Assembly (NCBI RefSeq): GCF_003173355.1
Contig: NZ_QGMY01000007.1
Coordinates: 186,001-250,000, forward strand
DNA length: 64,000 nt
Reading direction: 5' to 3'
Origin: Methanospirillum lacunae
GTDB taxonomy: Archaea; Halobacteriota; Methanomicrobia; Methanomicrobiales; Methanospirillaceae
In this document: positions 26,047 through 34,535 of the stretch, piece by piece
Layout: every line of letters starts with the position of its first letter
Numbering within the stretch: the stretch's first letter is position 1
The notes under the pieces: model-generated
What the model was told of the DNA's origin: nothing
Seen by the model: only the letters and a program-made list of their open reading frames with translations
Databases searched by the model: none
Position numbers and translations under genes: made by a program

Positions 26047-26772
26047 TTAATTCCTGAAGTCATACGTAATCGCATTTTTAGGGCAGATATCAGAGCATGA
26101 GGCGCAGAGAATACATTCGGTATTTTCCATCTGCCCCTTTTCCACCATCTCTTTAACGTCCAGTCCCATCGGACATACCGTGGAACACCGGCTACATCCG
26201 GTGCAGAGATTATTATCACCTGATAAATGAAGGGCAGGCCATCTGAAGAGATTGCGGACCTTTCTACCAATGATTAATAAGACACAGGTAGGGCAGATGT
26301 AATGACAGAAACCCCTCTTTCCTGATATTATGGCAAACAGAAAAATGCCGCCAAAGATTATGAAGTAGACCAGATACGAGATCGGTTCGGTGAGGGAGAC
26401 TCCGGAGGTTGTACTGTAGAAGATATTTACTGAATGGATACCTCCTGCAGAGAGTAGTGTGGAAATAATCAGGATAACCCAGAACACCCATACACCGTAT
26501 TTGATGAGGTTGAGTCGTCCTCCGCTAACCGGTTTATCCTGTATTCCTTCACAAAGTTCCTGAAATCCACCCATGGGGCAGAGCCAACCGCACCAGAACC
26601 TGCCGAGGATCAGTGAAGACAGAAATGTTATGATAAACAGGATCATGCTCCCGGTGGCTATCCCTTCAGATGTGCCCATCAAGAGGATGATTGGCGATAC
26701 ATAGAACAGAGTTGCCGGTATGCTTGTAAAAAGCAGAAGAATCAATGCCTTCCGCATCTGTTGGCGTTTCAT
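26047..26772 (-). CDS. Membrane 4Fe-4S protein (NapH/CcoG-like)
   Basis: About 241 aa with four to five TM segments. It has GRFWCGWLCPMGGFQELCE and KRGFCHYICPTC, the twin CxxxCP motifs of NapH-type membrane proteins, then two ferredoxin clusters C-T-G-C-S-R-C-S-T-V-C-P and C-I-L-C-A-S-C-S-D-I-C-P. These proteins carry electrons from quinol or soluble donors to Fe-S or periplasmic partners. ATG 26772 has AAGGGA at good distance; the ATG at 26778 is too close to it. It is first gene of the TetR unit. Confidence 0.88.
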   Translation of the reverse strand: MKRQQMRKALILLLFTSIPATLFYVSPIILLMGTSEGIATGSMILFIITFLSSLILGRFWCGWLCPMGGFQELCEGIQDKPVSGGRLNLIKYGVWVFWVILIISTLLSAGGIHSVNIFYSTTSGVSLTEPISYLVYFIIFGGIFLFAIISGKRGFCHYICPTCVLLIIGRKVRNLFRWPALHLSGDNNLCTGCSRCSTVCPMGLDVKEMVEKGQMENTECILCASCSDICPKNAITYDFRN

Positions 26773-26841
26773 GACCATTCCCTTCCATTATGCCATATAT
26801 CAAAAGTGTCCAGATTCATCATACCAATTCACAACATAATT

Positions 26842-26874
26842 TTGACCGTCGGTCAATACATATCCTTCGGTCAA
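26842..26874. promoter_or_regulatory. Predicted TetR operator
   Basis: TTGACC-GTC-GGTCAA (26842-26856) is a perfect 6-bp-arm palindrome. A second CGGTCAA half-site begins 18 bp further on (26868-26874 versus 26850-26856). Both lie upstream of the Fe-S/TetR operon, about 70 nt before its start codon and beside an AT-rich TATA-like stretch. Size and place fit a TetR dimer site; binding is inferred. Confidence 0.6.
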
Positions 26875-26895
26875 AGTGGTCTTAATGTCTTTTAA

Positions 26896-27357
26896 TTAAG
26901 CAGGATTATTTTCTGCGAAACCATCCTCACCCTGAAGATTTCTAATGATTCGCCTGAGTTTCTCCTCAAATTCCATGATCTCATCAGGAGAGAATCCAGC
27001 GTAAAACTCATCAATCATCTCGCATGATACCTGAAGGAAGAGATCTCTGATGATCTCATGATCCCGTGCAAGGAAGATGAGAATGACACGCCTATCTTTT
27101 TCAGAAGGATTTCTGGTAATCAGTTTATCCTGTTCGAGCCGATCAAGCATACTTGTCAGGGTGGACTTTTGCAGTTTGGTCCTGCTTGCAAGTTCGCTAA
27201 TCGGAATACCATCACCCTTCCAGAGGGCAAACAATATTCTTCCTTGTGCCGGGTTAATCGCCTCGAGCCCATGTTCGCGAAGTTTGCGGGCAAATACCCG
27301 CCCGGCAAGCTGATGAACCTGAGAGATCAGAATCCCGCCTTCAGAGAGTGACTTCAT
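26896..27357 (-). CDS. MarR-family regulator
   Basis: A 153-aa protein with the MarR winged helix: NPAQGRILFALWKGDGIPIS, ELASRTKLQKSTLTSMLDRLEQDKLI, RNPSEKDRRVILIFL (wing). The helical N- and C-termini form the dimer interface. The gene overlaps the preceding flavin-fold gene by 4 nt, so the two form an operon. The perfect palindrome just upstream of that operon is the probable target. Confidence 0.9.
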   Translation of the reverse strand: MKSLSEGGILISQVHQLAGRVFARKLREHGLEAINPAQGRILFALWKGDGIPISELASRTKLQKSTLTSMLDRLEQDKLITRNPSEKDRRVILIFLARDHEIIRDLFLQVSCEMIDEFYAGFSPDEIMEFEEKLRRIIRNLQGEDGFAENNPA

Positions 27358-27827
27358 TGGCTATCTGAAGGATTCCAGGATACAGAATCAAGATATTCAT
27401 AGTACTTTGCGACCCGTGGTACAAGACAGAGTATTGAGTAATCTGGATCAAAAACTCCACCAGGGTAGTACATCGTCCAGTCCTTCTGCCAGATCTTCTC
27501 TTTTATTGCAGGATCAGAAACTACAGATATTACTCCACCAAGCATCAGACCACGCCATGTCAGGGGATCGCAATAATAAACTGAAGCTTTTTCATTATTC
27601 TTAATCTGACTTACTTTCCCAGAAGAAGTATTGGTGGTAAAGTAAACCAGAAGATCGTTCTGGTGAGAATCAAAAACAGGGGCAAGATCAGGATAAGTTT
27701 CCATGTTTCGCAGATTGAGCATTGCCCTGGTACTTGGCCAGCCCTGTTCATCGATAGTGGTTAGAACAGTTGCTTTAGCTTCAGACATCAAAGTTATGGC
27801 ACGATCATGCCCAGTCATTTGATCCAT
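27354..27827 (-). CDS. Pyridoxamine 5'-phosphate oxidase-fold protein
   Basis: 157 aa, split-barrel flavin-binding fold: KATVLTTIDEQGWPSTRAM, LLVYFTTNTSSGKVSQIKNN, EKASVYYCDPLTWRGLMLGG and a C-terminal ARKYYEYLDSVSW-like end. Relatives bind FMN or F420 and act in general stress or small-molecule reduction. No conclusive F420 signature can be read by eye. No ribosome site precedes the ATG, and the upstream palindrome almost touches it, which fits a leaderless transcript. Confidence 0.85.
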   Translation of the reverse strand: MDQMTGHDRAITLMSEAKATVLTTIDEQGWPSTRAMLNLRNMETYPDLAPVFDSHQNDLLVYFTTNTSSGKVSQIKNNEKASVYYCDPLTWRGLMLGGVISVVSDPAIKEKIWQKDWTMYYPGGVFDPDYSILCLVPRVAKYYEYLDSVSWNPSDSQ

Positions 27828-27828
27828 A

Positions 27829-27851
27829 TAGTATTATGTAAGATAATACTA
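27829..27851. promoter_or_regulatory. Perfect 9-bp-arm palindrome, MarR operator candidate
   Basis: TAGTATTAT (27829-27837) and ATAATACTA (27843-27851) are exact complements around GTAAG. The site begins 2 nt before the start codon of the flavin-fold gene and lies between it and a TATA-like TTTTATG. A protein bound here would block transcription start. Total length 23 bp is normal for MarR sites. Confidence 0.65.
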
Positions 27852-27962
27852 CATAAAACTAATTTCAATAAAAAATAAAAATTTGCTGCTATACCTCATT
27901 TCTCTTTGTCCGAAACAGGTATCCCACGAATTATAATGCATGGGTGATCCAGTACATAACCA

Positions 27963-28412
27963 ATGGATCTCGGAGAGTTGTTTCTCCAATTTATTGAACA
28001 ATACCATGAAGTTCTCCGCGAAGCTGATGCGGAAGAGATGAAAGCAACGGGCCTGCCAGATATCACAATTCACCAGTTTTTTTATCTCAGGGAGATCCGT
28101 CGTCAGGAACAGACAACGCTTACTGAGCTTGCCCTTTCACTTCAGGTAACAAAACCATCTGCGACAGCTGCAGTCACAAGGTTGATCAAAGATGGTTTCG
28201 TATCACGGACTCAGTCAACCTTAGACCAGCGAAAGTTCCATCTTTCCCTCACCAAACAGGGACAACAGATATTTATTCACAAAGAGAGGGCATACAAACA
28301 GTTCATCCAACAGGTAGAACGTCGGGCGACAGAAGAGCAGAGGGCAACCCTGGCCGAAGCATTCAAAATTATGATATCCAGTTTTCCGGAAAAAGATCAT
28401 AACCTAATATAA
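27963..28412 (+). CDS. MarR-family regulator
   Basis: A 149-aa MarR-type protein: DITIHQFFYLREIRR, TLTELALSLQVTKPSATAAVTRLIKDGFV, STLDQRKFHLSLTKQG. It is divergent from the flavin-fold/MarR pair and 49 nt upstream of a carboxymuconolactone decarboxylase-like gene that it probably controls. No clear ribosome site precedes the ATG. Confidence 0.9.
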   Translation: MDLGELFLQFIEQYHEVLREADAEEMKATGLPDITIHQFFYLREIRRQEQTTLTELALSLQVTKPSATAAVTRLIKDGFVSRTQSTLDQRKFHLSLTKQGQQIFIHKERAYKQFIQQVERRATEEQRATLAEAFKIMISSFPEKDHNLI

Positions 28413-28439
28413 TTAGTTAGATCAAACAAACTATTTATT
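28404..28439 (+). promoter_or_regulatory. Promoter with small palindrome before the CMD-like gene
   Basis: CTAAT and ATTAG (28404-28416) are 5-bp arms around ATA, spanning the stop of the MarR gene. A TATA-like CTATTTATT (28431-28439) lies 23-31 nt before the ATG at 28462, which has no ribosome site. This fits a leaderless gene with a nearby repressor site. Confidence 0.35.
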
Positions 28440-28461
28440 CTGCAACATTGAATATCACTGT

Positions 28462-28836
28462 ATGGAACAGAAACAGGTAGAGACAGGTTTTAAAAAACTT
28501 TCAGAAATCGATGGACGAGCAGGAGAAGAAGTCTACGAGCGATTGCAGAAGATATCACCATTTATGGCAGATTATCTGCTTGGATCATTCGGAGAAATCT
28601 GTTCTATCACGGATATTGATAACAAAACAAGGGAGGTAGCAGTTATCGGGGCATGTACAGCTCTCGGCTATGCTATCCCACAATTAAAAGTTCACATCCA
28701 TGCAGGACTTAATGTAGGTCTCACAAAAGAGGAAATTTTGGCAATCATTAACACGATGAGTGCATATGCAGGGTTTCCTGCCACCCTTAATGCATTGTAT
28801 GCTGCCGAAGAGGTTTTTAAAGATGAAGGCATCTGA
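28462..28836 (+). CDS. Carboxymuconolactone decarboxylase-like (AhpD fold)
   Basis: A 124-aa helical protein: ITDIDNKTREVAVIGACTALG, QLKVHIHAGLNVGLTKEEILAIINTMSAYAGFPATLNAL, the core pattern of the CMD/AhpD family. The single Cys of GACTALG is present but the C-x-x-C peroxidase pair of AhpD is not, so a thiol-peroxidase role is unlikely. H in HIHAGLNVG is conserved. It follows the MarR gene and is probably its target. Confidence 0.88.
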   Translation: MEQKQVETGFKKLSEIDGRAGEEVYERLQKISPFMADYLLGSFGEICSITDIDNKTREVAVIGACTALGYAIPQLKVHIHAGLNVGLTKEEILAIINTMSAYAGFPATLNALYAAEEVFKDEGI

Positions 28837-28949
28837 TAGGTCCTGAAAAAGATCAAATCTCTGAGCGCGAGATGGGATCTTATTACCCTCTCTATCCCTA
28901 TGGTAAGTTCCAGGATCGCCAGTATCGATCACGAACTTATTTTTTTCAA

Positions 28950-29063
28950 TTAATCGGCCATTTCTATCATATCATCGACTTTTTTAGCCCTTAATGCCAG
29001 TTTTTCTGAATGATCCCTGAGCAATAAGTACAGACAAGTTACCATCACCAGTGGCTTTATCAT
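28950..29063 (-). CDS. Doubtful 37-aa ORF or gene remnant
   Basis: A minus-strand frame of 37 codons in the gap before the transglutaminase-like gene, with a hydrophobic first half and a charged second half (RDHSEKLALRAKKVDD). A second minus-strand frame here also reads protein-like. No ribosome site is present. It could be the tail of a decayed gene. Confidence 0.15.
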   Translation of the reverse strand: MIKPLVMVTCLYLLLRDHSEKLALRAKKVDDMIEMAD

Positions 29064-29106
29064 GGCTTGAGGATATGGAATATCTGACGTTTCTCCAGAG
29101 GTAAAG

Positions 29107-29718
29107 ATGCAAAGTCAAAGAAATGATAGAAATGATCACTTCAGGAAAGAACTCTTTACCAGATGGACAACAGGACTCGAACCACTAGAACAACGGGTCA
29201 GCATTTTTTCTCATATCCGGGATATTCCCTATGCAATAGTGCCTGAATGGCGTGACTTTGAGGATGTTGAAAAGAAAATGGTCATTGCCAACAGGGGATG
29301 GTGTGGACCAAAACATCATCTCCTTGCATGGATGTTTCACTCTCTCGGAATTGAAATCAGATATACATACATTCCATTCAGATGGCAGAATCAAAAAGTG
29401 GAATATCCACAGGAACTGAGAGAACTACTCCCATACATCCCGACATCAACACATCTCTGTTGCACTGCACTCCTTAACGGAACCTGGCGACTTCTGGATG
29501 CAACATGGGATCCTCCACTCAGAATAGTAGGATTTTTTGTAAATGAACCCTGGGACGGGATGTCAGAAACCATTCCTGCGGTTACCGGTTTTGAACCAAA
29601 TGACAGGGACTCTGCATTGTCCGATCCTTCTTCCTGGGAAAAGAGAAGAGAGTTTGTGAAGGTCCTTAATACATGGCTTGAAGAGATCAGGGAAGAGACA
29701 AACCAATTTAAACAGTGA
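29107..29718 (+). CDS. Transglutaminase-like superfamily protein
   Basis: 203 aa, soluble. The papain-like triad is readable: Cys in RGWCGPKHHLL, His in STHLCCTALL, Asp in WRLLDATWDPP, in the right order and spacing for the archaeal/bacterial transglutaminase-like fold (protease or amide-transfer chemistry). AGAGGT precedes the ATG. Its stop codon is followed directly by the stop codon of the convergent methyltransferase, with no intervening base. Confidence 0.8.
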   Translation: MQSQRNDRNDHFRKELFTRWTTGLEPLEQRVSIFSHIRDIPYAIVPEWRDFEDVEKKMVIANRGWCGPKHHLLAWMFHSLGIEIRYTYIPFRWQNQKVEYPQELRELLPYIPTSTHLCCTALLNGTWRLLDATWDPPLRIVGFFVNEPWDGMSETIPAVTGFEPNDRDSALSDPSSWEKRREFVKVLNTWLEEIREETNQFKQ

Positions 29719-30360
29719 TCAGGAGTCCACCGGCTTTTCAAGAATTATTGTATATGAAAACCGGTTTCCAGAAAATTCTTTCACCCTGAATCCTACACCC
29801 TCTGCAAGCTCTGTTACAGTGGAGCGTGACTGAAAATGTGGATCCCGGATCGTCTCCTCTACAAGGAGGAGACCGCCTTGCTTTAACGTTTTGAAAAGGC
29901 TTTCCATCGCAGTTTCCCGGTTTGGGATCTCTCCAAGGACAGTAATCAGTACAGCCCGATCATATTTTTCAGATGGAAGGTCGATGTTGCCTATTCCCCC
30001 CTGAATGAAGGATATATTGAAGATTTTATTTTTGTCTGCACGTTCACGGACTATGTCAAGCATCCCATCCTGAAGGTCCATTGCGGTGACAGTTCCATCA
30101 GGTCCGACTGCTGCTGCCAGTGGAATTGAGAGTCTCCCAGGACCGCAACCGGCATCAAGCACCTGCATACCAGGTTTGAGAGACAGATTTGTTATTGTTC
30201 TCCGGGTCCGGGAACTCACTCCTTTTCCTGATGAAGGATCAAGAAGCCACCTCATCCACACCGGACAGGGAAGTGCAGTTCGCCGGGATGCGAACCTCCA
30301 GGCAAGACACGAGAGGAGAAGAATCAAGATGAGAAGGATCAGGAGGATTGTCAGGGTCAT
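29719..30360 (-). CDS. Membrane-anchored class I SAM methyltransferase
   Basis: A 213-aa protein with one N-terminal hydrophobic helix (about 2-22), then the Rossmann methyltransferase: VLDAGCGPGRLSIPLA (SAM-binding motif I), TAMDLQDGMLDIV (motif II), FIQGGIGNIDL, and KQGGLLLVEETI. The substrate is unknown. Family members with a TM helix often modify lipids or quinones, which is only a suggestion. It is convergent with the transglutaminase-like gene. Confidence 0.88.
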   Translation of the reverse strand: MTLTILLILLILILLLSCLAWRFASRRTALPCPVWMRWLLDPSSGKGVSSRTRRTITNLSLKPGMQVLDAGCGPGRLSIPLAAAVGPDGTVTAMDLQDGMLDIVRERADKNKIFNISFIQGGIGNIDLPSEKYDRAVLITVLGEIPNRETAMESLFKTLKQGGLLLVEETIRDPHFQSRSTVTELAEGVGFRVKEFSGNRFSYTIILEKPVDS

Positions 30361-30427
30361 TATGATAGGTATCAGGTACTATTCATAAAAAGATATCATC
30401 GCTTTTGCAAAACGTGATATTCAAACT

Positions 30428-30453
30428 AAAAAAAGGGTGTTCTGTTGTGAACA
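30428..30453 (-). terminator. Hairpin and U7 terminator
   Basis: In minus-strand RNA the arms TGTTC and GAACA (30453-30438) form a hairpin followed by CCC and seven U (30434-30428), 8 nt past the stop of the exported protein. It is probably an intrinsic terminator. Confidence 0.55.
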
Positions 30454-30460
30454 TCAGAGC

Positions 30461-31069
30461 CTATACTTTAGGAGTCCTCACTTCAGCAGGCAATTCTCCA
30501 AGTAATGAGGTGACATTTGCGTAATCATCGCTGTAAGCTGCATTATAGAAATCAGTCACCCATGATGATGAGATATCAGTCCTGCCATAATACTCCTTGG
30601 ACGCGGCATATTTCATAGAACTCAGTTGAACCTGCTGTTTGTCACCAAGTTTGAAGACATTCTCGCCAGCCTGGTAGTATGGAATATTCACAAGCATTAA
30701 AGCGACTTCCTGTGCTTTGGTAATAAGATTCTGCTCATCTTGTGTCAGCTCCGCACCAGTTTGCTTTTTACTTGACGTAACGGGCTGAATGGTGGGGTTA
30801 TTCGGATCTGATGGAGGAAGAACCAGACGCTTCTCTACCTTGCCAATGGACAAAGACTTACGTTCATCCCAGAAGGAGGGATCAACAGTAGATTCCATGA
30901 CATTGCTCCTTGAAGTATACAGGCTGTCATCATAGGTGTCAGAAGAACCAGAAGTAAAAGTTCCGCTAAAAGGGTCATCTGCGGCAACTGATACAATACC
31001 TACGAGAACAAAGAGGAACAAGATACTTATCAACATATAAAATCCTGAAAATCGCATATTTCTTGTCAT
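30461..31069 (-). CDS. Exported protein of unknown function
   Basis: 202 aa. A signal peptide (about 10-30, ending SVAAD) is followed by a Ser/Asp-rich segment and a soluble domain of about 130 residues (LTQDEQNLITKAQEVALMLVNIPYYQAGENVF). No family recognised. The gene is preceded by a long structured leader. The neighbouring gene at 61022 encodes an exported protein with a similar N-terminal region but no clear homology by eye. Its role is unknown. Confidence 0.65.
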   Translation of the reverse strand: MTRNMRFSGFYMLISILFLFVLVGIVSVAADDPFSGTFTSGSSDTYDDSLYTSRSNVMESTVDPSFWDERKSLSIGKVEKRLVLPPSDPNNPTIQPVTSSKKQTGAELTQDEQNLITKAQEVALMLVNIPYYQAGENVFKLGDKQQVQLSSMKYAASKEYYGRTDISSSWVTDFYNAAYSDDYANVTSLLGELPAEVRTPKV

Positions 31070-31098
31070 TTTATCACCAAACGCATTTTTACACTAAT

Positions 31099-31234
31099 AA
31101 AAAAAACACTGCACAATATGATTTGAGCCAGGGAGATACAAAGTTTCAGGGTACTTTGTGATTATTCACGATCTCAATCATCTCCATCAGGGAGATCGCG
31201 GAAAGAAATATATATTGGAATACTTATATTTATT
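31099..31234 (-). promoter_or_regulatory. Structured 5' leader of the exported protein gene
   Basis: On the minus strand TATA-like AATAAATATAAG (31222-31234) or CCAATATATATTTC (31204-31217) places the RNA start near 31185-31200. The leader of about 120-130 nt holds two hairpins with perfect 7-bp arms: CGATCTC/GAGATCG (31169-31198) and ACAAAGT/ACTTTGT (31138-31159). A U8 run (31106-31099) comes 31 nt after the second, before the ATG at 31069. The layout resembles a leader with conditional termination. Confidence 0.4.
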
Positions 31235-31334
31235 CGCTTAAATTTCAGGATAAACCTAAATAACCAATGATTTACTCTTGTATAATTCAAACAAAGAGAT
31301 ACAAGGCAGACACAAGTTTTAGAAGAACCAACAA

Positions 31335-33169
31335 TCATGTCAAGGTATTTGAATGGTTATACACTCTTTTCCTGCAGACAGTCTTTGGAATATCCAATTA
31401 AAACCGACTCCTCCAGGAGATGACCCAGTCTCCTTAATAGAAATATGAATAATTGAATGAATTTCACGGGTTAGAAAGAGACCAAATCCGGTGTTTTTAC
31501 CAAACCCCTTCTCAAAGATGCGTTCCTTTTCTTCTAAAGAAATTCCAATCCCATCATCTTCGTACAGTAATAAATTTTACTCAGTATGTTCAACCCATGA
31601 GAGTACTATTTTCGTAGCACCTTTTCCATGTCGTACAGTATTTTCAAACAGATTATACAAGACTTGTTCAATAAGAGGATCAGTAAATAGTTCTAGATCA
31701 GGAATCTGACTCTCGATGACAGGAAATGAATCATTGTTACAAAAGAATGCTTTTGCGTGACATATTATTGTATCAAGGCTATTCCAGCCAGGTGCATGGA
31801 GTCCAAGATCCTGGTACATCCTAGTAAATTCCATCAGATGTATGAGATCTTCCACACTCTTTCGCATCAATTCCAGTATGTTATTTTTTACTTCCTACGA
31901 ACTCTGATCTCTCAGAAGATCAAACGAAATATCAAGTGCTGAAAGTTTATTCAAGACATCATGACGGATGAGGTTTGATATCAGGTTTAACTTTTTATTT
32001 GTCAATGAAATTGCATTTTCAAGTTCTTTCCGTTTAATAACATCGAAAAAGGAGTTCTGGATACAGATTTCACCCTTAACAGATATGGGGGAAGATCGTA
32101 TCTCCAGGGTCCTTATAGTCCCATCCGGCCTTATAACTTGAAATCCTGATACCGATTGATCCTTTTCTACTGTTTTATCAAATAAAATTGATAAATATTT
32201 TTTTGAATCCTGTGTTACTAGTTCTGATAATAACAGGGATTTTACAGGATCTAGGGATTTAATCCCAAGTATTGTGAGTGATGCCTGATTTGCATAAATG
32301 ATTCCCATGATATGAGTAATTATTACTCCAAACCTTGATGTTTCAACAAGAGAGCGATACTGTTCTTCGCTTTCTGCAAGCCTGCGCTGGATAATATTTT
32401 TTTCTGTTACGCCATGAACAATAGAGTAAAGATATTTCTTCGAATGAATTGAGATTGGACCTTAAAAAACTTCAACATCTCGAATTTCCCCAGAGGTAAG
32501 TTTATGTTTAAATTCAAAGAAATTTCGTTTCTCAATAATTGCCTGGTTCATCTCACGAAAGATTTCATCCCTTGTAAACTGATTAATATCAGTTATGTTC
32601 ATCCTGACAATATCAGTGTGAGAATATCCATAATACCGGCATGCATACGGATTTGCATCAACGATCTCCCCACTTTCCTGATTAATGATGAGCATCACAG
32701 AATGGTCGTTCGTGAAAAGACTTTTGTATCGCTCTTCATTATCCCGAAGGTCACATTCCAACTGTTTCTGGCTGAAAATATCCCGAATGGTTTCAATGGC
32801 ACCAATAACGTCACCATTCCCTGACCGTAGAAGAGAGGCTTTTCCCCAGAGAACCCTTTCTTTTGAACCTGATTTCTCATAGGTGATTTCAGCTTCAACC
32901 ACATCACCATTCCGGGAGAAAGGGTTGTACATCCTGATTATTTCAGGATCTTCGGTGAGGATATAATCAATCAGTGTCGGCCTGTTGAATCCATAAATTG
33001 ACAATGAAGTAAAGATATTGCCTCTTCCCAGTACTTCATTAGCAGAATTCCCTGTCAGAATCTCCATTGCTCTGTTCCATACAATAACCCTGTGATCTTT
33101 ATTTACTGCAAAGACAGGATCAGGAAGGAAATTCAGGATATCAAGTTGTGAGATATCATCAGGATTCAT
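31335..33169 (-). pseudogene. PAS-PAS histidine kinase pseudogene
   Basis: A single reading frame on the minus strand (33169 to 31340) codes for PAS domain, PAS domain, PAS-like segment, H-box (ISNLIRHDVLNKL) and HATPase (LFENTVRHG, DDGIGIS, NTGFGLFL), but is cut by three in-frame stops: TAA 32462-32464, TAG 31895-31897 and TAA 31577-31579. Near the 3' end the frame also slips: the expected SRF-x-LDIP ending lies in the +1 frame, itself with a TAA at x. No full protein can be made. GGAG precedes the original ATG at 33169 (an in-frame ATG at 33175 is too close). Confidence 0.88.
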
Positions 33170-33362
33170 ATTCATCTCCAGGGTGACAGGTTCTGAAAGG
33201 GCTTTTCAACAGATATTAGGATATGCCTATTATCTCATATATCATGGAGATTATTTTACTGCCGATGAAACTACTTCCGACCTATAAACAACGCATTATT
33301 TAAGATATACAGGAAATTAAACGATATCTTCAGGTACACGGATAGTATATAAAAAAAGAGGA

Positions 33363-33395
33363 CCTGAATCGTGATTTTCAATCTTTTTATTCAGG
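33363..33395. terminator. Terminator hairpin overlapping the MFS stop codon
   Basis: CCTGAAT (33363-33369) and ATTCAGG (33389-33395) are perfect complements; the stop codon of the MFS gene lies inside. T/A runs flank both sides (seven A at about 33350, seven T at 33399-33405). The arm sequence matches the inverted repeat at 79-96. Confidence 0.5.
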
Positions 33396-34535
33396 AGATT
33401 TTTTTAGCCTTGGTGATTTGACCATCATAAAGAGTATACTGGCAGCTACAAGAAGCACCGGGAAGACCGCCAGGGTCGCCATCAGACCGATCTGATCTGC
33501 AATCGCTCCGGAAATAGATACGCCTATTCCACCTGCACCCATGGCGATACCAAGGAATAATCCAGATATGAGTCCAATCTGCGAGGGGACCTGTTCATGG
33601 GCCATTGCTATGGTTACAGCGAATGAGGCCCAGAGTAAATATCCGAATAACAACATGCAAAGAATCAGCACAAAACCATGGGTCATCAGGATCCCGACAA
33701 ACGGGGGGATGGATGCAACCGTTGTGATCACAACTACTTTCTTTCTTCCAATCCGGTCTGATAGAATTCCACCACTTATCTGACCAATAACACCAGCCAC
33801 CAACATGAGACTGACAAGGGTTGTTGCCTCGATAAGGGGATAACCCTGGAGGACAAGAAAGGTCGGGAAGTAGGTCATTGCCCCGAATGTGACCCAGGCT
33901 CGCAGTGTTGAGCCTGCAAAGAGCAATTTTACCGGGTTCCAGTCTTCTCCACCGGGTTCACTCTTCTCTTTTACAGCCGGGCAGACATCTGGAATTGGTT
34001 TGACATAAAGGACTGCTGCAGCTAACATTGCAGGAATAATCAGTATTGTCACCATAGGAATTCCTCCTGAGGTGAGTACTATACCGGCAATGATGGGGCC
34101 AAGTGCCATGCCCATATTTCCACCAACCACAAAAAAGGAGGTCAACCGGCCACGGGACTGACCGGTGGCAAGAGCAGAGACTTTACAAAGTGCTCCGGGA
34201 TGGAAACTTGCATGTCCCACAGCAGATATGAGTACACACATGAGCATGACCATATACTGATCAGGGATGAATCCAAGTAGTGAGATACCGATTCCTGAAA
34301 GCATAATTGAGAGCCCGACGCTCACCCGAAGTCCCCTGGTATCAGCAAGATGTCCGAAGACAGGCTGAAGAAGTGACGAGACAAGACTATGAGTTACGGG
34401 AAGAAGGGCTGCCTGGAAATAACTATACCCGTACATCGTGATCAGCACAGGCTGAAGCGCCATGAGAACAGGGGCATAAATGTCATTTACCAGATGTGCC
34501 AGGGTCAACTGACCAATTTGTCTGAGTTGACTCAT
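33387..34535 (-). CDS. MFS transporter, Fsr (fosmidomycin resistance)-like
   Basis: A 382-aa 12-TM efflux protein. The start HLVNDIYAPVLMALQPVLI closely resembles the Fsr branch, and VFGHLADTRGLR is its motif-A variant. The known Fsr exports fosmidomycin; here the substrate is unknown. The gene shares a 4-nt overlap with the MarR gene upstream, so the two form a regulator-pump operon. Confidence 0.88.
   Translation of the reverse strand: MSQLRQIGQLTLAHLVNDIYAPVLMALQPVLITMYGYSYFQAALLPVTHSLVSSLLQPVFGHLADTRGLRVSVGLSIMLSGIGISLLGFIPDQYMVMLMCVLISAVGHASFHPGALCKVSALATGQSRGRLTSFFVVGGNMGMALGPIIAGIVLTSGGIPMVTILIIPAMLAAAVLYVKPIPDVCPAVKEKSEPGGEDWNPVKLLFAGSTLRAWVTFGAMTYFPTFLVLQGYPLIEATTLVSLMLVAGVIGQISGGILSDRIGRKKVVVITTVASIPPFVGILMTHGFVLILCMLLFGYLLWASFAVTIAMAHEQVPSQIGLISGLFLGIAMGAGGIGVSISGAIADQIGLMATLAVFPVLLVAASILFMMVKSPRLKKSPE

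Noticed and set aside
31895-31897. In-frame TAG in a methanogen kinase gene as a pyrrolysine codon
   Set aside because: The same frame also has two TAA stops and a 3' frameshift, and the gene is not a methylamine methyltransferase; decay is the simpler reading.
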